NCBI GenBank assembly: GCA_017501665.1
Contig: JAFVWM010000032.1
Span: 1-64,000 of the forward strand
Direction of reading: 5' to 3'
Source: Alphaproteobacteria bacterium
Lineage (GTDB): Bacteria; Pseudomonadota; Alphaproteobacteria; RF32; CAG-239
DNA length: 64,000 bases
A program made the translations under genes and the position numbers. Every line of letters starts with the position of its first letter. Within the stretch, counting starts at the first letter, position 1. Of the stretch, positions 25,572 to 35,731 are shown one piece after another. The notes beneath the pieces are model-generated. The model did no database searches and was not told the DNA's origin. It was given only the letters and a program-made list of their open reading frames with translations.

Positions 25572-27692
25572 TTATCGCTCACTTTTTATTGATTTGATAC
25601 AACGAATATACGCAATATCTTCCGCCAAATCTTCTAAATTAACTGTAAGTTTTCTGCGCCAATTCGGATGCTTATCTCTGTCAGTTCCGGGAAGATTTTG
25701 CATCTCGGTAATATGTAAAATATCTTCTAACTGTGCCAAATAAACCGGAGATGCCGATTTAGCAACAAAGGCTTCAACAGCCTCTTCTATTCCCTCAGGA
25801 TAGTTTTCTCCGTAGATATAATCTCCTTTACGTAATTTATCTTTTGGCCATACATTTGCCTCGTCAAGTGCTTTAAGCAGTTTTTGTCTGTCGTTTTCTC
25901 TTTTATGATAAGCGGATAATTTTTCACCATCATTAGCAATAAGTCCCAGCGAAGCACTAACTTCTATATCATAGCCGAACCACCACATTTTTAACGGTGC
26001 AATATCATGTGTGGCAACTGAGGCAAATGCATTATCAGGATAATGTTCCGGTTGTTTAAAATCACCCCAACCGCTATCCCAACGTTCTGCCCACAACACA
26101 CTTAGAGAATATATATTTTTTTCTGCCAAGGCTTCTAAAAATCCGGCAGGTACATTACCGATACTTTCACCAACGACCATACATTTATTCAGATGACTTT
26201 CTAAGGCAACAATATTCAGCATATCTTCAAAATTATAATAAATATATGTTCCTTCATCGTATGCCTCCGGAATTACATAAAGACGCATCAAACTCATAAC
26301 ATGATCTATACGTAAAGCTCCGGCATTTTGCATATTGGCTCGTAAAATACGCCTTAACGGCAGATAGCATTTTTCTTTTAGCACTTGTGGTAAAAATGTT
26401 CCCAAACGCCATTTTTGACCAGTCGGAAAAAATGCATCGGGAGGTGCTCCTGTTCCGGCTTCTTGCATAAACAAATCAGGCTCACTCCAAACCTCTGCAC
26501 TATCGGTGCCGACACCAACGGCCAAATCACGATACAGCCCTATTTTTAAACCGCTTTCCTTAATGGTGTTAAAAACTTCATCAAATTGTCGAGAAGCTTC
26601 AAACTGCATATATTTGAAAAAATCTACTCTGTCTTTATTTTGTTTTACAAATTCTTTTACACCTTTTGAATGTGGTGATTTTAACTCCTCGGGCCATGCA
26701 CGCCAACCACCCCAAACTTCTTTGGTCTTGTCCTCGTATATTGCTTGGAATGCAGCTAACTTATCCAAAGCTTCGCCATATTTTTTACAGAAAGCGTCGT
26801 ATTCTTTTTTTCTTTTTGAATTTTTGCCTTGCTTAAAGCGTGCGAAGCATTTTTTCAAAATCGATACTTTTAAGGGATAAATTTTACCATATTTTATCAA
26901 TTCTGATGAGCGAAGCTCGTTTAGCAGTGTTTCTATTTCTTCTTTATCCTTTGATTCATACTCGGGAACTTTTTCGACATCTATATATATCGGATTTAGA
27001 AATTCACGTGATATTGATGAATAAGGAGAAGCTTCTTCCGGATGATCATGGCTTAAGGTGTTAAGGGGATTAAGACCGATAACATCAGCACCATCCTTAG
27101 CACATAACTTTACAAAATTTTGCAAATCGGTAAAATCACCGATACCCCAGTTGCGTTTACTCTTTAGAGAATAAAGTTGTAATGCATAGCCCCATATTTT
27201 TTTATCATTTATAACATCATAGCATTTTTCCGGAGCTACCGCTAAAACTGTTGTGTACTTTTTACCTGAAACGGCAACTTCTAAATTGTAATAACCTATT
27301 TCCAATGCTGTTGTTATACGTAAGCTTTCTTTATACAACAGTCCTCTATTTTCGGCATTTTGCATATAATTATAATCGAGTTTCCGCTCTGTACCGGTTT
27401 CGTCTTTGGCAACAATTGATATATCTGAAAGATCTGATGAAACTACATCAATTATCAAGTTATTTTTTACACAAACATATATCGGTTCTAGTGCCTGACG
27501 CCACCTTTTGTTTTCTATTTCAGCCATCGAGTCTTGAATTTGCTTATCGTTTCCTGCTTTATATCCCAAAGCTTGAACAAAAAACTTTATAGTCTTATCA
27601 TTGACTACATAATTTTTTTTGGTCAAACCTCCATCACTATAAGTGGTGGCTATTCTTAATTTTGATGCAAGTTGTTCAAGATTTGAGTTCAT
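25572..27692 (-). CDS. malQ: 4-alpha-glucanotransferase (amylomaltase)
   Basis: This 706-residue GH77 enzyme moves alpha-1,4-glucan segments between maltodextrins. The N-terminal extension (about 1-140) is beta-rich, then comes the catalytic barrel with LYSLKSKRNWGIGDF, the nucleophile in ALRIDHVM, the acid/base in VVGESIGNVP and the transition-state aspartate region ASVATHDIAPL. It follows glgX by 12 nt and would recycle oligosaccharides released by GlgX. Confidence 0.96.
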   Translation of the reverse strand: MNSNLEQLASKLRIATTYSDGGLTKKNYVVNDKTIKFFVQALGYKAGNDKQIQDSMAEIENKRWRQALEPIYVCVKNNLIIDVVSSDLSDISIVAKDETGTERKLDYNYMQNAENRGLLYKESLRITTALEIGYYNLEVAVSGKKYTTVLAVAPEKCYDVINDKKIWGYALQLYSLKSKRNWGIGDFTDLQNFVKLCAKDGADVIGLNPLNTLSHDHPEEASPYSSISREFLNPIYIDVEKVPEYESKDKEEIETLLNELRSSELIKYGKIYPLKVSILKKCFARFKQGKNSKRKKEYDAFCKKYGEALDKLAAFQAIYEDKTKEVWGGWRAWPEELKSPHSKGVKEFVKQNKDRVDFFKYMQFEASRQFDEVFNTIKESGLKIGLYRDLAVGVGTDSAEVWSEPDLFMQEAGTGAPPDAFFPTGQKWRLGTFLPQVLKEKCYLPLRRILRANMQNAGALRIDHVMSLMRLYVIPEAYDEGTYIYYNFEDMLNIVALESHLNKCMVVGESIGNVPAGFLEALAEKNIYSLSVLWAERWDSGWGDFKQPEHYPDNAFASVATHDIAPLKMWWFGYDIEVSASLGLIANDGEKLSAYHKRENDRQKLLKALDEANVWPKDKLRKGDYIYGENYPEGIEEAVEAFVAKSASPVYLAQLEDILHITEMQNLPGTDRDKHPNWRRKLTVNLEDLAEDIAYIRCIKSIKSER

Positions 27693-27704
27693 AATTTTTA
27701 TCCC

Positions 27705-29786
27705 TTATTTTTTTATTTCGATAAGCAAAACACTCCATGCCGGAACCTTAAACATTTTGCCTGATGCCGGTTTATTGTCCTTGATAACTTCTTCCGTACT
27801 GTCAAATATCAAATCCCATGAATATTTTCCTTTAAGTGTAGGAAGTATCCAATCAATATTCGTGTGATTTGCATTAAATATTGCTTGTATATATCCGTTA
27901 GATGTTGTTAAAAGATACGACAGGCAACGGCGCTCGCTGTCATGCCAATCTGCCGGCTTAAATTCCACACCTTTTTCAGTATACCAAGCCAAGTCTTTAT
28001 TTCCTTTTTCATCAATAACTTTTCCGGTAAAAAACTGATTGCGATTGAACACTTTAAGTTTTTTACGCAAGCGAATAAGTTTTCTGGTAAATGAAATAAG
28101 ACTGCGTTGTTTTACCGATAATCCCTCCCATGCAATCCATGTAATGGCATTATCTTGACAATAAGGATTGTTATTTCCCATTTGTGAACGTCCGAATTCA
28201 TCGCCAAAGGTTATCATCGGAGTTCCAAAAGATAACATCAATGTTGCCATCATGGCTCGCAACCTTTTGTTACGATTTCGCAACACTATCGAGCTACTTG
28301 ATTTCCCTTCTTCACCGGAATTCCAACTCCAGTTTGAATCTGTTCCGTCGCGGTTATTTTCCCCGTTGGCGCTATTATGCTTATAATTATAGCTGACCAA
28401 ATCATACAACGTAAACCCATCATGTGCGGTTATAAAGTTGATACTTGAATTTATATTGCGATTATCATGATTGAATATTTCACTCGAGCCGGTAAGTCTT
28501 GATGCCATTTCCGCAATTTGATATTGATCACCTTTCCAAAAACGACGTACGTTGTCACGATATTTGTCATTCCATTCTGACCAACCTGTTAAAAATGCAC
28601 CAAGCTGATACCCGCCATAACCGACATCCCATGGTTCAGCTATCAATTTTACTTTTTGCAAAACATCATCTTGAGCAACAGCATATAAAAATCCTGCCGT
28701 TTGTTTAAACTCGTTATTACGACGGCAAAGTGTTGTAGCCAAGTCGAATCTGAAACCGTCAATATGCATTTTTTCGACCCAATAGCGCAAAGAATCCATA
28801 ACCATTCTGATGACATTCGGATTTTGCATATTTAAGCTTGCACCACAGCCGGTTGTATCATGATATATTCTTTTATTTTCAGGATTTAAAATATAGTAAG
28901 TTAGATTATCAATTCCGCGATAACACAATGTCGGCCCCAAGTGATTACCCTCACCGGTATGATTATAAACAACATCCAACAATACTTCTATTCCATGTTG
29001 ATGAAGTTTTTTTACCGTATCTTTTATCTCGTTTATATCACCGCTTGCAAGATAAGATTGCTCAGGAGCAAAAAAACTGAAGCTTTCATATCCCCAATAA
29101 TTATCAATTATATAGCCGCGTTTGTGCCTTTTACCGAAAAATGCATGTATGGGTAAAAATTCAACTGCCGTAATTCCCAAATGCTTCAAATAGTTGACTG
29201 TCGAATCATCGGAAAATCCGGAAAAAGTTCCTCTTTTACTGTCGGGTAAAAACGGATTAAGTTTTGTAGCTCCTCGCAGATGAGCTTCATAAATAATGCT
29301 TTCTGACATTGCATAATCAGGCTTTACATCGCCGTTCCAATCATAGTCATTATCATCAACCACTACCGATTTTGGAACATATGGTGCCGAATCCAATGTG
29401 GAGTATGATAAATCTTTTTCGGGAGAATCTAAATCATATCCGAAGATAGCCTTATTCCAAATCAAAACCCCAGTCAGTTTTTTTCCGTAAGGATCAATAA
29501 GTAATTTGTTAGGATTAAAACGGTAACCTTCTTGCGGTTTATACAAGCCGTACACCCTGTATCCGTATACAAGCCCCGGTTTAGCACCTTCAAGATATAT
29601 ATGCCAAATATTGTTGGTGTTTTCTTCAATAACATAACGCGCGAGTTCTTCTGATCCGCTTTCGTTAAAAATACACAATTCAACTTTTGTGGCATGGGCG
29701 GAAAAAAGCGCAAAATTAACACCTGTTCCGTCATATGTCGAACCTAAAGGATATGGGGATTTGGTATATGCTTTGTATTTTACCAT
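27705..29786 (-). CDS. glgX: Glycogen debranching enzyme (isoamylase type)
   Basis: This 693-residue GH13 enzyme cleaves alpha-1,6 branches of limit glycogen. The N-terminal CBM48-type domain (GSTYDGTGVNFALFSAHA) precedes a barrel with DVVYNHTGEG, the nucleophile in DGFRFDLATTL, the acid/base in IAEPWDVG and ITAHDGFTLYDLVSYN. The ATG at 29786 has GGAGA 6 nt upstream, so I prefer it to the TTG one codon earlier. It starts 8 nt after glgB ends. Confidence 0.96.
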   Translation of the reverse strand: MVKYKAYTKSPYPLGSTYDGTGVNFALFSAHATKVELCIFNESGSEELARYVIEENTNNIWHIYLEGAKPGLVYGYRVYGLYKPQEGYRFNPNKLLIDPYGKKLTGVLIWNKAIFGYDLDSPEKDLSYSTLDSAPYVPKSVVVDDNDYDWNGDVKPDYAMSESIIYEAHLRGATKLNPFLPDSKRGTFSGFSDDSTVNYLKHLGITAVEFLPIHAFFGKRHKRGYIIDNYWGYESFSFFAPEQSYLASGDINEIKDTVKKLHQHGIEVLLDVVYNHTGEGNHLGPTLCYRGIDNLTYYILNPENKRIYHDTTGCGASLNMQNPNVIRMVMDSLRYWVEKMHIDGFRFDLATTLCRRNNEFKQTAGFLYAVAQDDVLQKVKLIAEPWDVGYGGYQLGAFLTGWSEWNDKYRDNVRRFWKGDQYQIAEMASRLTGSSEIFNHDNRNINSSINFITAHDGFTLYDLVSYNYKHNSANGENNRDGTDSNWSWNSGEEGKSSSSIVLRNRNKRLRAMMATLMLSFGTPMITFGDEFGRSQMGNNNPYCQDNAITWIAWEGLSVKQRSLISFTRKLIRLRKKLKVFNRNQFFTGKVIDEKGNKDLAWYTEKGVEFKPADWHDSERRCLSYLLTTSNGYIQAIFNANHTNIDWILPTLKGKYSWDLIFDSTEEVIKDNKPASGKMFKVPAWSVLLIEIKK

Positions 29787-29794
29787 CAAGTCTC

Positions 29795-31987
29795 CTAACG
29801 TAACGGTTTTATTACAATTGTCGATAAGGGAGGTAAGCGTAAATTAATCGAATACGGCTTGTAATTATATTCAATATGTTCCGCTTGACGAGGTCCTTCA
29901 TTTTTGACCCCGCTTCCCCAGTAATTTACATCATCACTGTTAAAAATTTCTTGATATTGGCAATCCTCGGGAACACCTATACGATAGTTTTCTCTGACAA
30001 CCGGCGTAAAATTACAGATAACAATCAAATAATCGCCGGCATTATAACCTTTACGCATATATGCGATTACACTATCATCGGCATTTGAGTGTTCTATCCA
30101 TTCAAAACCGCGATAATCAAAATCTTGTTGATACAAGGGTTCATTACCTTTGTACATCAAGTTAAGATCTCTTACACAATTTTGCATTCCTTTATACATC
30201 GGATGATCAAGCAAAAACCAACGCAATCCTTCCTCAGAATTCCATTCTCGGTCATGACCGAATTCACAGCCCATAAATAAAAGTTTTTTGCCGGGGTGAG
30301 TATACATAAAGCCGTAATAAGCCCTCAAATTTGCAAATTTTTGCCATTCATCTCCCGGCATTTTTGCCAACATAGAACCTTTACCATGTACTACTTCATC
30401 GTGCGAAATCGGCAACACAAAATTTTCATTGAATGCATATAGCAAACCGAAAGTTAACATACCATGATGATATTTACGATGAATCGGCTCATGAGAAATA
30501 TAACGAAGCGTATCGTTCATCCATCCCATATTCCATTTATAACCGAAACCTAAACCGCCCATAGTGGTTGGTCTTGAAACCATGGGCCATGCCGTTGACT
30601 CTTCGGCTATGGTTATCGCACCATCAATTTGTGAATATGCGAGCTCGTTCATACGACGTAAAAACGAAATTGCTTCTATATTTTCGTTACCGCCATATTG
30701 ATTGGGAATCCATTCACCGTTTTTGCGTGAATAATCCAAATATAACATTGAAGCAACCGCATCAACACGCAAACCGTCAATGTGAAATTCTTTTAACCAA
30801 TATACTGCACTTGCACATAAAAAGTTCGAAACCTCCGAACGACCATAGTTATAAATTTTTGTTCCCCAATCGGTGTGTTCACCTTTTCTGGGATCAGCAT
30901 GTTCATACAAGTGCGTACCGTCAAATTCGTTTAAGCCGTGACCGTCTTTAGGAAAGTGAGCCGGAACCCAATCCATAATCACACCGATACCGGCTTGGTG
31001 AAATTTATCAATAAGATATCTGAAGTCATCCGGCGTTCCGAAACGAGATGTCGGAGCAAACATACCTATTACCTGATAACCCCAAGACGTATCCAACGGA
31101 TGTTCGGAAACGGGTAAGAATTCGACATGCGTAAATCCCATATTGGTTACATAAGGAATTAGCGTGTCTGCCAATTCACGATAGGTTAAATAATCATTTC
31201 CGTCTTTGCGACGCCAAGACCCCAAATGAACTTCATAAATGGACATCGGCTTATCAAAAGAATTATAATCCTGACGATAACGCATCCACTCTTCATCATT
31301 CCATAAATAATGATTTATATCATAAACAACAGAAGCCGTATTAGGACGCTTTTCTGCATAAAAAGCAACAGGATCAGCTTTTAAGAAAATATTATTTGAT
31401 TGTGTTTTTATTTCGTATTTATAAATTTCACCCTCACCAATGTTAGGAATAAAAATATCCCACATTCCGCAAGAAGGATGTTTGCGCATAACATTAACTC
31501 TGCCATCCCAATTATTAAAGGCTCCGACAACACTTACACGTTTGGCATTAGGAGCCCAAACAGCAAAGCTTACTCCTTTCACACCATCTTTTTCAATAAT
31601 ATGCGCACCAAGCTTTTTATACATCTCTAAATGACTGCCTTCAGCCAAAAGATATACATCCATATCACCCAAGGTCGAAGAAAAACGATAAACATCTTCT
31701 GTAATATAGGTATAATTTTGATCATTTGTAATACGAAATTTATAATCAAAATTTTCAATTTTACCGAGGTCTATTTGGTAGAATCCTCTATCATCAAGTT
31801 TGATCATTTGCCCCAAAGAATCACCGGCTCTGTTTAATACTTCAATTGATGAAGTATGAGGTTGATATGTACGAACATACACTTCCTTTGAACCTTTGTT
31901 TTTATGAATTCCGAGTACAGCAAAAACGTTTCCATGATCACCGTTTATGATGGCTTCCATCTCTTCTTTAGACAATAAATTTTGCAT
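29795..31987 (-). CDS. glgB: 1,4-alpha-glucan branching enzyme
   Basis: This 730-residue enzyme introduces alpha-1,6 branches in glycogen. The N-terminal parts carry GDHGNVFAVLGIHK and the CBM48 domain (GVSFAVWAPNAKRVSVVGAFNNW); the GH13 barrel shows the nucleophile in DGLRVDAVASMLYLDYSR, the acid/base in IAEES and SHDEVVHGK. I use the ATG at 31987, preceded by AAGGAAA. It is the first gene of glgB-glgX-malQ-HAD. glgA and glgC are not in the window. Confidence 0.97.
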   Translation of the reverse strand: MQNLLSKEEMEAIINGDHGNVFAVLGIHKNKGSKEVYVRTYQPHTSSIEVLNRAGDSLGQMIKLDDRGFYQIDLGKIENFDYKFRITNDQNYTYITEDVYRFSSTLGDMDVYLLAEGSHLEMYKKLGAHIIEKDGVKGVSFAVWAPNAKRVSVVGAFNNWDGRVNVMRKHPSCGMWDIFIPNIGEGEIYKYEIKTQSNNIFLKADPVAFYAEKRPNTASVVYDINHYLWNDEEWMRYRQDYNSFDKPMSIYEVHLGSWRRKDGNDYLTYRELADTLIPYVTNMGFTHVEFLPVSEHPLDTSWGYQVIGMFAPTSRFGTPDDFRYLIDKFHQAGIGVIMDWVPAHFPKDGHGLNEFDGTHLYEHADPRKGEHTDWGTKIYNYGRSEVSNFLCASAVYWLKEFHIDGLRVDAVASMLYLDYSRKNGEWIPNQYGGNENIEAISFLRRMNELAYSQIDGAITIAEESTAWPMVSRPTTMGGLGFGYKWNMGWMNDTLRYISHEPIHRKYHHGMLTFGLLYAFNENFVLPISHDEVVHGKGSMLAKMPGDEWQKFANLRAYYGFMYTHPGKKLLFMGCEFGHDREWNSEEGLRWFLLDHPMYKGMQNCVRDLNLMYKGNEPLYQQDFDYRGFEWIEHSNADDSVIAYMRKGYNAGDYLIVICNFTPVVRENYRIGVPEDCQYQEIFNSDDVNYWGSGVKNEGPRQAEHIEYNYKPYSINLRLPPLSTIVIKPLR

Positions 31988-32155
31988 TAAAAATTTCCTT
32001 AAAATTAACAACATAATTACAGAGACTTTTTACATAAAAAAAATCTTATGTATCAGTTATAATTTCTATTCTTTTTAAATGCAAGTCTTAAATAAAAAAC
32101 GCAGTAAATTTTATGCAAGTTTTTGACTTTTTTTGATATTTTTTTTGATTAAGTA

Positions 32156-32183
32156 TTGACGTATAAAATTTTGTATGTATATT
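32156..32183 (+). promoter_or_regulatory. Sigma-70-like promoter of the DUF2934 gene
   Basis: TTGACG and TATATT are 16 bp apart, about 40 nt upstream of the ATG at 32222. Confidence 0.6.
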
Positions 32184-32221
32184 GGTTAGTGTTTATTAAA
32201 TTTAATTTGGAGTTAGTGATT

Positions 32222-32449
32222 ATGGCATATAATGAACAAGCTATCAGAGAAGCTGCTTACTACATTTGGCAAAATGCAGGTTGTCCGAACGGTCAAGATG
32301 AATATTTTTGGTCTATGGCTGTTGAACAACTTTCCAATTGTTGTAACAAATCTTCTTGTGCTAAAAAATCTGTTTCAAAAACAGCTTCTAAATCTTGCAG
32401 CACAAAGAAGGCTTCTTCAGCTAAATCAAGCTCAAAAAAATCTAAGTAA
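32222..32449 (+). CDS. Small DUF2934 protein with lysine/serine-rich tail
   Basis: The 75-residue product has the DUF2934 signature (AIREAAYYIWQNAGCPNG, then FWSMAVEQL), a short helical module of unknown function common in Alphaproteobacteria, often in stress-related genes. The C-terminal 30 residues are almost only Lys, Ser, Ala and Thr, a histone-like tail that may bind nucleic acid or phosphate groups. The ATG at 32222 follows GGAGTTAGTG. A terminator follows. Confidence 0.8.
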   Translation: MAYNEQAIREAAYYIWQNAGCPNGQDEYFWSMAVEQLSNCCNKSSCAKKSVSKTASKSCSTKKASSAKSSSKKSK

Positions 32450-32468
32450 TACTTAGAAGTGCTTAAGA

Positions 32469-32498
32469 AATTCCCGCTCTTCAGCGGGAATTTTTTTA
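32469..32498. terminator. Bidirectional terminator
   Basis: A 10-bp hairpin (AATTCCCGCT/AGCGGGAATT, loop CTTC) is followed by T on the plus strand and separates convergent genes. Confidence 0.9.
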
Positions 32499-33629
32499 TT
32501 GTTTTTGAGCTAAAATCACTCTGCCTTTAATATCATTATCACCCTCTTTTCGAAGTATTTTGCATTCATTTTTTATAACAAAAAAATTATGTTTTTTAAG
32601 TATGTTTTCGACATAATTTATCGAATGTACAAAACGTGATGAAGGCATCAAATAATAGTCATTCTTATTATCAAAATTTTCACTTATCGTAAAGCTAAAC
32701 ACTCCGTTCTTACAAAGCAAAGAATCCACTTTTTTAAATATAGAGTCCAATTCGCCGAAATAGGTAAAAACATCTGCGGCAACGACCACATCAAACAACG
32801 AATCATTACTGCAAAAACAATCTGTTATATTGCCCTTAACAAGCTTATCATAAACATTTTTTTCTTTAGCTTTTTTAAGCATTTGTGATGAAATATCCAC
32901 ACCGATAAATGTTGATTTTTTGAATATTTTTTTAAGCTGTTTTCCACATAAACCGCTACCACATCCCAGATCCAAAAATGATAATTTTTCACGCTTTTTT
33001 TTATTAAAATATTCTCTTAAATATTGCGCAATTATATTAGGAGAATCGTAATTAAGATCAGCTAAAACCGAATCAAAATCCGAGGCAAAAACATCAAATA
33101 ACTCTTCAATATATTCAGGGTTTGAGATATCAAAATTTTTATCATAAAAATATGATTTATAGCATTGTTCGGCTATCGGATTTTGAGGGAATTTTTCATA
33201 CCATTTTTTTAAGTACGAATCAGTTTTTTTACGCCCGATTTCATCCGATGTTTCATATATGGTATAAGCTAAATTCAAATGATGTGCATTATCATTTTTG
33301 CCTAATAAAACTGCTTTCCACGCATAATCTAATGCATTGGAAAAATCTCCGCATTTTTGCATGGACTGCGACATATAATTATACCACCAAGGATTATCAG
33401 AATCCATGCTTATTGCTTTATAAAAAAACGGAATCGCCTCGACATATTTTTGCATTTCGAAATATGCGGTTGCGGTATTGGCAACAGACGGAAAATCCGT
33501 AGAATCGAGTAATAAAATTTTAGCATAATATTTTATGGCAGACGCATATTTTTTTTTGACATACAAACTATTTGCTTTTTCCAAAAGCTGTGCCTTATCA
33601 ACATTTTTGTTGCTGAAAATTTTAAACAA
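32496..33629 (-). CDS. TPR-methyltransferase fusion protein
   Basis: The 377-residue protein has three to four tetratricopeptide repeats in its first 160 residues (for example AIKYYAKILLLDSTDFPSVA and AIPFFYKAISMDSDNPWW), then a class I methyltransferase domain with motif I FLDLGCGSGLCGKQL, FIGVDISSQML and VVVAADVFTYFG. It probably methylates a protein or small molecule bound through the TPR region. The substrate is unknown. It is divergent from the MATE gene. Confidence 0.9.
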   Translation of the reverse strand: MFKIFSNKNVDKAQLLEKANSLYVKKKYASAIKYYAKILLLDSTDFPSVANTATAYFEMQKYVEAIPFFYKAISMDSDNPWWYNYMSQSMQKCGDFSNALDYAWKAVLLGKNDNAHHLNLAYTIYETSDEIGRKKTDSYLKKWYEKFPQNPIAEQCYKSYFYDKNFDISNPEYIEELFDVFASDFDSVLADLNYDSPNIIAQYLREYFNKKKREKLSFLDLGCGSGLCGKQLKKIFKKSTFIGVDISSQMLKKAKEKNVYDKLVKGNITDCFCSNDSLFDVVVAADVFTYFGELDSIFKKVDSLLCKNGVFSFTISENFDNKNDYYLMPSSRFVHSINYVENILKKHNFFVIKNECKILRKEGDNDIKGRVILAQKQ

Positions 33630-33693
33630 ATTTACCTCTTAATCTTTTATTTAGATAGTTATTGTATATCTTATTTATATATCGGTTAAAGAA

Positions 33694-35022
33694 ATGATAA
33701 CGTACAATTACAAAAAAATATTAAATATATCTTATCCCCTGATGCTTGGAATGTTGATTCAAGTGTTGGTCGGTATGACAGATACCGCCTTTTTGGGACG
33801 AGTAGGTGAAATTGAACTAGGCGCTTCAGCATTAGGAAGTGTCATATATCTTTTTGTGTATATGATAGAACAAAGTTTTGCCGTCGGTGCACAGATTATT
33901 ATGGCTCGACGAAACGGAGAAAAAAACTATATCAAAATTGGTCATGTATTTTATCAAACCATAAATTTTATTTTGATTTTGTCTTTGTTATGTATAGCTT
34001 TTTTTTATTTGTATGCTCAGAATATTTTAAATTACATCATCATTGACAATGCCGTAAAAATGGCTGTTTCGACATATTTATTACCAAGATGTTGGGGCTT
34101 GATTTTTGCCGGCATCACTACGGTTTTTAGAGCTTATCTGGTAGCTATAAACAAAACCAATGCTATTTTTGTTTCGGCGCTGATTATGCTTGTTTCAAAC
34201 TTTGTCTTTGATTTTTGGTTGATATTCGGAGGTCTTGGAATCGAGCCTATGGGATTGGCCGGAGCTGCTGTTGCCTCTGTTTTGGCCGAAGCTCTAACCA
34301 TGCTATATTTTATCGGATATCTTGTTGTGAAAACAAGATTAAAAAAATATGGTTTTCACAAATATTTATTATGGAAACAATCTTTATTTAATAATATTTT
34401 CAGACTGTCTGTTTGGATAATGTTACAAAATCTGTTAAATTGGGGATCTTGGTTATACTTTTTTATAGAGATAGAAAAGCTTGGCGCCAATGCCTTAGCC
34501 ATTTCAAATATTTTACGCTCTGTTTCATCAATACCTTATGTTATTGCAAGTGCCTTATCTGTTGTTATATCGTCAATAATCAGCAATCTTATCGGGGCCG
34601 GTAAAGACCACGAGGTATTGTCTACAATAGTCCGAACCATAAAATTAGGTGCCGTACCATATTATATTTGCTTTTTGATTATGGCGTTGTTTCCTGAAGA
34701 ACTCTTGAGAATATATACTGATAATTTTGATCTTATCAAACAAGCGACAAATCCTTTTTATGCAATGCTAATTCCCTATATGTTTGCTCTTCCGGCATTG
34801 ATATATTTTTATGCAATTTGCGGAACGGGCAAAACCAAAATTGCCATGTTTGTAGAATTTTTATCATCAATTGTTTATGTGATTTCAATAAGATTAATCA
34901 TCGCTATATTTGATATGGGGTTAACATGGAGTTGGACAACAGAATTTTATTATTACATAATAATGTTACCGATTTCGTATTGGTATATGAAGCGAAAAAA
35001 GTGGTGTTGTGAGATAATATAA
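33694..35022 (+). CDS. MATE-family efflux transporter
   Basis: This 442-residue inner-membrane protein has about 12 hydrophobic segments in two MatE repeats. The first repeat begins SYPLMLGMLIQVLVGMTDTAFLGR, split here by its conserved P and D residues; the second repeat begins near residue 235 (LSVWIMLQNLLNWGSW). It would export organic cations or metabolites in exchange for Na+ or H+; the substrate cannot be deduced. It is the last chromosomal protein gene before tRNA-Pro and the prophage. Confidence 0.93.
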   Translation: MITYNYKKILNISYPLMLGMLIQVLVGMTDTAFLGRVGEIELGASALGSVIYLFVYMIEQSFAVGAQIIMARRNGEKNYIKIGHVFYQTINFILILSLLCIAFFYLYAQNILNYIIIDNAVKMAVSTYLLPRCWGLIFAGITTVFRAYLVAINKTNAIFVSALIMLVSNFVFDFWLIFGGLGIEPMGLAGAAVASVLAEALTMLYFIGYLVVKTRLKKYGFHKYLLWKQSLFNNIFRLSVWIMLQNLLNWGSWLYFFIEIEKLGANALAISNILRSVSSIPYVIASALSVVISSIISNLIGAGKDHEVLSTIVRTIKLGAVPYYICFLIMALFPEELLRIYTDNFDLIKQATNPFYAMLIPYMFALPALIYFYAICGTGKTKIAMFVEFLSSIVYVISIRLIIAIFDMGLTWSWTTEFYYYIIMLPISYWYMKRKKWCCEII

Positions 35023-35086
35023 AGATTTTTTAAAATTTTGCTTGTGTTATAAAAAAAATGTGTTAATACTATGACACGAAAAGCGA

Positions 35087-35163
35087 CGGAATGTAGTTCA
35101 GCCTGGTAGAACGCTTCGTTCGGGACGAAGAGGTCGCTGGTTCGAGTCCAGTCATTCCGACCA
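35087..35163 (+). tRNA. tRNA-Pro (anticodon CGG)
   Basis: The acceptor CGGAATG pairs with CATTCCG, the CCA end is encoded, and the anticodon arm CTTCG-TTCGGGA-CGAAG gives CGG. The prophage begins within a few hundred bases downstream. Confidence 0.95.
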
Positions 35164-35170
35164 ATAACTA

Positions 35171-35202
35171 AAAGCGGAAGAATATACTTTCGCTTTTTTT
35201 GT
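35171..35202 (+). terminator. Terminator of tRNA-Pro
   Basis: A 10-bp stem (AAAGCGGAAG with CTTTCGCTTT, one G-T pair, loop AATATA) is followed by a T-run. Confidence 0.85.
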
Positions 35203-35493
35203 TATCCAATTCCCCTGCAAAGCCCTAGGACAGCCAACTGTTGAAAAGTGATTTTTATCTAAATATTAATGTGGTTGGCAAATTTTCTACTTTATATATA
35301 TACCTTTCTCCAAAATCATATACTTTTTTGAATGTGGCATTTTTGTTTTAGCCACATTGTCATAACATACTGCTATTTCTCAGTTGATTATTTTCTTCTG
35401 TGACTTTCTTTCCTAATCTCGTCAAGCACTCCTGACTTTTTTTGTGGAAATAAAAAAGATTTGTTTATTTTCAATAAGTTATAAAAAAATCAT
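35203..35493. other. AT-rich gap holding the left prophage boundary
   Basis: No gene is visible. A hairpin with 8-bp arms (AATGTGGC at 35331, GCCACATT at 35351) lies in the middle. The left attachment site should be here or slightly to the left, but its partner is outside the window, so I cannot place it. Confidence 0.5.
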
Positions 35494-35532
35494 TTTTTTT
35501 GAGTAAGATTTTTTGGTTTTCGGGCTTTTTAC
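35494..35532 (+). repeat. 39-bp repeated leader element, copy 1
   Basis: This copy matches the one at 38509-38547 in 35 of 39 positions. The conserved parts are TTTTTTTGAGTAAGATTTTT and CGGGCTTTTTAC. It ends 9 nt before the Shine-Dalgarno sequence of the first prophage gene. Confidence 0.8.
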
Positions 35533-35551
35533 TAATAGAAAGGAGGTCAAG

Positions 35552-35731
35552 ATGACCCTATTAGAAAATTTAGTAAAAACAATATTGCCCGAATTTCTTA
35601 CATATTTAGATAAGCTAGAAAAAGGTGAAATAGTTGAGAAAGAACTGGATATAAATAAAAATCCAAGCATTCATTGTGACGTAAACGAATTGAAAGGAGT
35701 TGAAAATGCAATTAGCTTTAGAAATCGCTAA
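35552..35731 (+). CDS. Small prophage protein of unknown function
   Basis: The 59-residue product is acidic and helical (LLENLVKTILPEFLTYLDKLEKGE). The start at 35552 is fixed by AGGAGG 6 nt upstream. It overlaps the DUF2924 gene by 26 nt. Family not recognised; its place before DUF2924 and the recombinase suggests a role in integration or its control. Confidence 0.65.
   Translation: MTLLENLVKTILPEFLTYLDKLEKGEIVEKELDINKNPSIHCDVNELKGVENAISFRNR

Noticed and set aside
35087..35163. tRNA-Pro as the prophage attachment site
   Set aside because: A large serine recombinase is present, which usually does not use tRNA 3' ends, and no repeat of the tRNA end is visible in the window. It remains possible because the right end is missing.
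35331..35358. Hairpin with 8-bp arms as a terminator
   Set aside because: No T-run follows on either strand at the required distance, so I only mention it in the gap description.
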